Shown one piece after another: positions 59,865 to 64,000 of a stretch of 64,000 nt of DNA. Numbering within the stretch: the first letter of the stretch is position 1; every line of letters starts with the position of its first letter. The stretch lies in the NCBI RefSeq assembly GCF_019977295.1, contig NZ_AP024651.1, positions 868,001-932,000 on the forward strand, given 5' to 3'. Both the position numbers and the translations under genes were made by a program. Under the pieces are notes generated by a model that saw nothing but the letters and a program-made list of their open reading frames with translations, searched no databases and had not been told where the DNA came from. Origin of the DNA: Arthrobacter sp. StoSoilB20. Its GTDB lineage: Bacteria > Actinomycetota > Actinomycetes > Actinomycetales > Micrococcaceae.

Positions 59865-61814
59865 GTGGCTAAATCGCAAACCATCCGTGTTGCCCTGGTA
59901 GGGGCCGGCCCCAGGGGCACCAGTGTCCTTGAGCGGCTGCTTGCGAATTGGGCTGCAGCGACACCACGGGGATCAAGCCTCCGGATCGATGTGGTGGATC
60001 CCTTTCCTGCCGGTTCGGGCCACGTGTGGCAGCCGGAGCAGTCGCGCCTGTACCTGATGAACACCCAATCGTTTTATCCGACGCTCATCCCCGAAGACCC
60101 GCAGCTGGCTGAGCCCTTGGCGGGTGGTTCCTTCGACCAATGGCGTGAAGCCCGGCGTCGTGATGGCGAGGGACTCAACGAGGCCGAAAAGGCGGAGCTG
60201 GCCACGCTGGAATCGCGCGACTTCCCCAGCCGCGCCCTGTACGGCAGGTACCTCCGCCAGACTTTGGCGGGCGTGCTGGAACGGCTGCCCGACGGCGTCG
60301 AAGTCACCTTCCATCAAACGCTCGCCGTTGCTGCGCGGCCGGTAAGCCGCGGCACGCAGGACGGATTCGACGTCGAACTCGCCAACGGCGACACCCTCAC
60401 CGTCGGCTCGCTGGTCCTCGCGCTGGGGCACATTGAGTCCCGCCTGAATCCGGAGCAGCGTTCTTTCCAGCGCGCAGCCGAGGACCAGGGCCTGCTGTAT
60501 TTCCCGCCTGCCCCGCCGGCGGACGTGGACTGGCAGGGGGTGCCGGACAACGAGCCTGTACTGGTCCGCGGCATGGGCCTGAATTTCTTTGACGTCATGG
60601 GCCAGTTGACGGAAGGCCGGGGCGGGAAGTTTGTTGAGGCCGGTGCCCCGGGAGCCGGGGTTCTGGAGTACCGGGCGTCGGGGAGGGAACCCAAAATCAT
60701 CGCAGCTTCCCGCCGCGGCACGCCGTACCGGGCCAAGGCGGGCCTTGATGGCTACTATCCGGCCAGCATCACCATGAGGTACTTGACCGAAGATGCCGTG
60801 GATGTTTTCCGGGCAGCAGGAATCCAGCCTGGTTTTGACCATGATCTGTGGCCGCTGCTGCACCGTGACGCTTTGTGGGCCTACTATTCAACCCTGGCCC
60901 GTTCCCAGCCCGCGGCCATCAAGGATCCCGCGCAGTTCCTGGCCGATCTTGAGGATGCGCTCCAGGTCCACGCCCATACCACCACGCATTGGGAAAGCAG
61001 CGTGGGCGACCTCGTCGAAAAACACGTTGTCCCCTCACGCCGCTTAAACCTCCGGGGGCTGGCCGCACCGCTAGCGGGACGGACGTTTGCCTCCCGGCAC
61101 GAGCTGGACCTTGCCATCACGGCCTATTTGGATGACGATGCCCGGCGCTCCGCCCTCGGCGAGGCAGACCCCGTCAAGATGGCCATCGGAGCGCTCCACA
61201 CCGGCCGGGCCATCCTCAAATCGGTGGTGGCCGATGGCGGCATCACTGACGAATCATGGCTCTCCGGCTTGCGTGGCTGGTTCGAGTCCTTCGTGGAAGG
61301 ACTGGCCAGCGGAGCCCCTGCGCTGCGTTCGGAGCAGTTGGCAGCCTTGGCGCGTGCCGGCGTCGTGAGTTTTGTCGGTCCGGATCCGAAGTTCAGCGTG
61401 GACCGGACCGCCAAGGTTTTCCGGGCCGCGTCCCCTTGGGTGCATGACGCCCCGGTGGAAGCCCCCACCCTCATTGAGGCGATGTCGCCGGCGAACCGGG
61501 TGGCCATGAATGTTTCCCCCCTGCTGGAGCAGATGCTCGCCGATGGCCTGGTACGCCCCAAGATCATGATGGGTGGTGAGGGTGCGCCCGTGCAGACCAC
61601 CGGACTGGACGTGGAGCCACATCCCTACAGGCCATTGGCCGCCAATGGTTCCATCACCCCGAACCTGTACGTCCTGGGCCTTCAGCTGTCCGCAACCCAG
61701 TGGGGCACTGCCATTGCTGCCGAGGCCCGGCCAAAGAAGGGCCCCGCCTACGCCAGCGGACAGCGGACCCTGCGCGATGCCGACGAGATCGCCCGAAGCA
61801 TTCTGGGTCGCTGA
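59865..61814 (+). CDS. FAD/NAD(P)-binding protein (FAD-NAD(P)-binding, PF13454-like)
   Basis: About 649 aa from GTG at 59865; frames further upstream overlap the peptidase start and are unlikely. N terminus TIRVALVGAGPRGTSVLERLLANW is the dinucleotide-binding loop. Conserved blocks: DPFPAGSGHVWQPEQSRLYL, YLMNTQSFYPTLI, GSLVLALGHIES and the C-terminal NLYVLGLQLSATQWGTAIAAEA. This family includes HpnW-like and N-hydroxylating accessory proteins; the reaction is unknown. A strong terminator follows. Confidence 0.85.
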   Translation: MAKSQTIRVALVGAGPRGTSVLERLLANWAAATPRGSSLRIDVVDPFPAGSGHVWQPEQSRLYLMNTQSFYPTLIPEDPQLAEPLAGGSFDQWREARRRDGEGLNEAEKAELATLESRDFPSRALYGRYLRQTLAGVLERLPDGVEVTFHQTLAVAARPVSRGTQDGFDVELANGDTLTVGSLVLALGHIESRLNPEQRSFQRAAEDQGLLYFPPAPPADVDWQGVPDNEPVLVRGMGLNFFDVMGQLTEGRGGKFVEAGAPGAGVLEYRASGREPKIIAASRRGTPYRAKAGLDGYYPASITMRYLTEDAVDVFRAAGIQPGFDHDLWPLLHRDALWAYYSTLARSQPAAIKDPAQFLADLEDALQVHAHTTTHWESSVGDLVEKHVVPSRRLNLRGLAAPLAGRTFASRHELDLAITAYLDDDARRSALGEADPVKMAIGALHTGRAILKSVVADGGITDESWLSGLRGWFESFVEGLASGAPALRSEQLAALARAGVVSFVGPDPKFSVDRTAKVFRAASPWVHDAPVEAPTLIEAMSPANRVAMNVSPLLEQMLADGLVRPKIMMGGEGAPVQTTGLDVEPHPYRPLAANGSITPNLYVLGLQLSATQWGTAIAAEARPKKGPAYASGQRTLRDADEIARSILGR

Positions 61815-61895
61815 CGGCTTCAGGTTGTGGGCACCCGCCCTTCGGTCAGCGCGTGCGGTTCTCCGGATGGAATGTACCCCGCCACCAAGTAGCTG

Positions 61896-61938
61896 CCAAG
61901 CACAAGTAATTCCCAAGCACAAGTATCTCCCAAGCACG
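61896..61938 (+). repeat. 17-bp tandem repeat
   Basis: CCAAGCACAAGTAATTC-like unit occurs three times (starting 61896, 61913, 61930), the last degenerate, between the FAD gene and its terminator. Perhaps a slippage product. Confidence 0.75.
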
Positions 61939-61984
61939 AGGCAGGGCCCCTCACGACCAAGATCGTGAGGGGCCCTGCCTTTAT
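61939..61984. terminator. Bidirectional terminator
   Basis: AGGCAGGGCCCCTCACGA pairs perfectly with TCGTGAGGGGCCCTGCCT (18 bp, 6-nt loop), then TTA. It separates two convergent genes. Confidence 0.9.
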
Positions 61985-62003
61985 TGTTCATGCCCGGAAG
62001 CGG

Positions 62004-64000
62004 TTAGCCCCTCAGGCACCTCTGGTACTCCAACCAGGCGAACCCATACCTGAGCCAGCCCACGATGTCGTACCACTTGGAGGGTTTGGTGGGTGCGGTG
62101 CACTGGGGCGGGTTCTGGCCGGTCGCGGCAACCTTCACGAGTGCCTTCACCACGGTCCCGCTTTCGACGGCGGTCAGCACCACGGTGCCGGTACCTGCGG
62201 CCGCCGCTGTGGGCACCTTGAGGTCCACGGTGGCCGCCCCTGCTGTTACCGGCACGGATCCGAGGGCCAACGTGGCACCCTTGCTGTCAACAAAGACTGC
62301 GTTCAGTGTTGCGTTGGCTGGGCTGCCGATCGAGGTGAGGTTCAGCTTGGAGACAGCCAGCGTGATGGATCCACCTGCTTTGACCTCTGCTGCGGTGGAG
62401 TTCACCACGGCGACGGAACGGCGGGCGAAGTCCGGCGACACAGGCTTGTGCCCCTGCAGATACTTGATCCACGCATCACGGTCCACCAGCCCGGTGTCCT
62501 TCGTGTTGTTCCCCTCCTTGAAGACCCGGAAGTTGTCACCACCGGTAGCCAGGAAGCTGAAGGTGCCGATCCTGTACTGCTTGGCGGGGTCAATCACGGC
62601 GCCGTTCACCCAAATGCCCGTAATCCGGTCTCCGGCAGCGCGTGCGGCGTCGTAGGTGTAATTGACGTTCTTGGACAGACCCAACTGCTGGTAGGGGCGG
62701 CTGGGTACGGTTCCGTCAGGGTTTGTCTGCCACTGCTGCTCAAGAAGGATCTTGAACTGTGCGCCCGTCAGGGAGGTGGTCCACAGGTTGTTCACGAACG
62801 GCAGGACCGCATTGGCCTCGGCGTAGGTGATGGTGCCGTCGGGCGCGTAGTAGAGCTCGTTGCGCAGGCCGCCCGGGTTGACGACGCCGATCTCCGCGGT
62901 TCCCAGTTCTGGCGCCTTGAGCGTATCCACCAGGGAGTCCGCCACCAGGTTGCCCAGCGTGGACTCGTTCGCGCGATCGTCGCGCTTAGGGGCCCCGCCG
63001 GCAGGATCGGGAGTGAACGCAGTGGTGATATCAGCGGTGACTGCGCCTACTGGCTGGTTGCCAATTTCCGCTGCCTGGGCCAGAGCCTTGTCCACGATCG
63101 TCTTTACCGCGGCAACCCGTGGGTAGGCAGCCACCAAGGCCTCCGCGGTTTCGGTGGTCCGGTCCACCACGGCTGCCTTGTAAGCAGTCACAGCTTTGCT
63201 TGCGGTATCCACCGTGAGCGTCACGCTGCCCACATTCTCGCCGTAGTTGCCGGTCTGAACGATGGGGCGGGTCTTGCCGGTCGGCTGGCCGTTGGAGTCC
63301 AGTACCGGGGCGTCCCAGGCGTATTCCTTATGCGTGTGGCCGGTGAAGATCGCCGCCACGTCCGGAGTGGTTTCATTGACCAGTTTGGCGAACGGACCGC
63401 CCGCTGCGACTTCCTGCTCCAACGTGGCACCCTCAGGGGTCCCGGAAGCCGCGCCGTCGTGGTTTTCCACGATGATGAGGTCAGCGAGGTTGCCGGCCTT
63501 GATCTTGGCCGCCACCCGGTTGATGGCCTCCACAGGATCGCCGAATTCGAGGTCCGCGATTCCGGCGGGTGTCACCAGCGAAGGAACTTCCTGTGTGACT
63601 GTGCCGATAACGGCCACCTTCATCCCGTTCATGTCCAGGACCTTGTACTCCGGCAGGACCGGTGTGGTGGTGCCCTTCTGGTACACGTTGGCTCCGAGGT
63701 AGGCAAACTTCGCGTTGGCGCCTCCAGCGACGACGCGGTCGCGCAGGTCCGGCCAACCGCCGTCGAACTCGTGGTTGCCCACAGCAGAGGCCTGCAGTTC
63801 CAAAGCGTTCAGGACGTCAATGGTGGGCTGGTCCTTTGCCACCGCAGAGGCGAAGAGTGAGGCTCCGATGTTGTCACCGGCCGAGATGAAGGCCGTAGCG
63901 CCGGGGGCGGCTGCGGCCCTGAGCTTTTCAACCGTTCCGGCAAAAAGCACCGTGTTGGTGTCGATGCGTCCGTGGAAGTCGTTGATCCCCAGGAACTGCA
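62004..64000 (-). CDS. 5'-nucleotidase / 2',3'-cyclic phosphodiesterase, secreted (partial)
   Basis: Incomplete: the frame continues past the window edge. The visible 665 aa begin LQFLGINDFHGRID (metallophosphatase dinuclear motif), then ISAGDNIGAS, ALELQASAVGNHEFDGGWPD, AIFTGHTHKEYAWDAP for the metal ligands, and the C-terminal substrate-binding domain LPFVNNLWTTSLTGAQFKIL. The end (about residue 590 on) is a Thr/Val-rich Ig-like stretch ending YQRCLRG, without an LPxTG motif. Secreted nucleotidases of this type recover phosphate and nucleosides from extracellular nucleotides. N terminus and signal peptide lie outside the window. Confidence 0.9.
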   Translation of the reverse strand, partial: QFLGINDFHGRIDTNTVLFAGTVEKLRAAAAPGATAFISAGDNIGASLFASAVAKDQPTIDVLNALELQASAVGNHEFDGGWPDLRDRVVAGGANAKFAYLGANVYQKGTTTPVLPEYKVLDMNGMKVAVIGTVTQEVPSLVTPAGIADLEFGDPVEAINRVAAKIKAGNLADLIIVENHDGAASGTPEGATLEQEVAAGGPFAKLVNETTPDVAAIFTGHTHKEYAWDAPVLDSNGQPTGKTRPIVQTGNYGENVGSVTLTVDTASKAVTAYKAAVVDRTTETAEALVAAYPRVAAVKTIVDKALAQAAEIGNQPVGAVTADITTAFTPDPAGGAPKRDDRANESTLGNLVADSLVDTLKAPELGTAEIGVVNPGGLRNELYYAPDGTITYAEANAVLPFVNNLWTTSLTGAQFKILLEQQWQTNPDGTVPSRPYQQLGLSKNVNYTYDAARAAGDRITGIWVNGAVIDPAKQYRIGTFSFLATGGDNFRVFKEGNNTKDTGLVDRDAWIKYLQGHKPVSPDFARRSVAVVNSTAAEVKAGGSITLAVSKLNLTSIGSPANATLNAVFVDSKGATLALGSVPVTAGAATVDLKVPTAAAAGTGTVVLTAVESGTVVKALVKVAATGQNPPQCTAPTKPSKWYDIVGWLRYGFAWLEYQRCLRG

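Overview
The window is high-GC actinobacterial chromosome. Gene content and style point to the Arthrobacter/Paenarthrobacter group of the Micrococcaceae: a c-di-AMP (ydaO-type) leader on a cell-wall transglycosylase, an IdeR-type iron box, GTP-dependent PEPCK, frequent GTG starts and ATGA/GTGA overlaps. Species was not determined; all calls come from reading the sequence.

Layout. 0-1.1 kb: a DUF805 membrane protein, a frameshifted integrase remnant and tRNA-Ser(CGA), looking like the scar of a tRNA-targeted island. 1.3-3.7 kb: a tightly packed trio of dehydrogenase, divergent 6-pyruvoyl-tetrahydropterin-synthase-like protein and glycosyltransferase. 3.7-10.4 kb: housekeeping and single genes (lipoprotein, VOC gene broken by a stop, tadA, upp, VOC, HAD, PLP decarboxylase, MerR/TipAS, GT2). 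10.5-16.8 kb: envelope and signalling genes (transglycosylase behind a c-di-AMP riboswitch, two-component system, receiver-less winged-helix protein, SixA-like phosphatase, iron-box small protein). 16.9-30 kb: LysR/EamA pair, then an amine or amide catabolic cluster (aldehyde dehydrogenase, TetR, amidohydrolase, Dpp-type ABC transporter, FAD oxidoreductase) with twin TetR operators. 30-36 kb: membrane protein, an autoregulated degenerate ABC ATPase/YhgE/TetR operon, and a dihydrolipoamide-dehydrogenase-like flavoprotein. 36.7-47 kb: sulfurtransferase and a complete sialic-acid locus (nanE, nanK, nanA, Dpp/Sat-type ABC transporter, GntR regulator with two matched operators). 47-64 kb: tRNA-Arg(ACG), pckG, hmp/nsrR with an NsrR palindrome, phosphohexomutase, a RecQ-phosphoribosyltransferase fusion, MFS exporter, tRNA-Ser(GCT), S9 peptidase, FAD/NAD(P)-binding protein and a partial 5'-nucleotidase.

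The most unusual feature is a family of palindromic elements with a constant 61-nt architecture (21-nt arm, 19-nt loop, 21-nt arm). There are 14 copies in 64 kb: four single copies and two tandem arrays of five (periods about 75 and 73 nt). They lie at gene ends, inside an operon and in one divergent intergenic region, and they supply the stop codons of at least two genes. Their sequence and architecture are described here from direct reading; their mobility and function are unknown.
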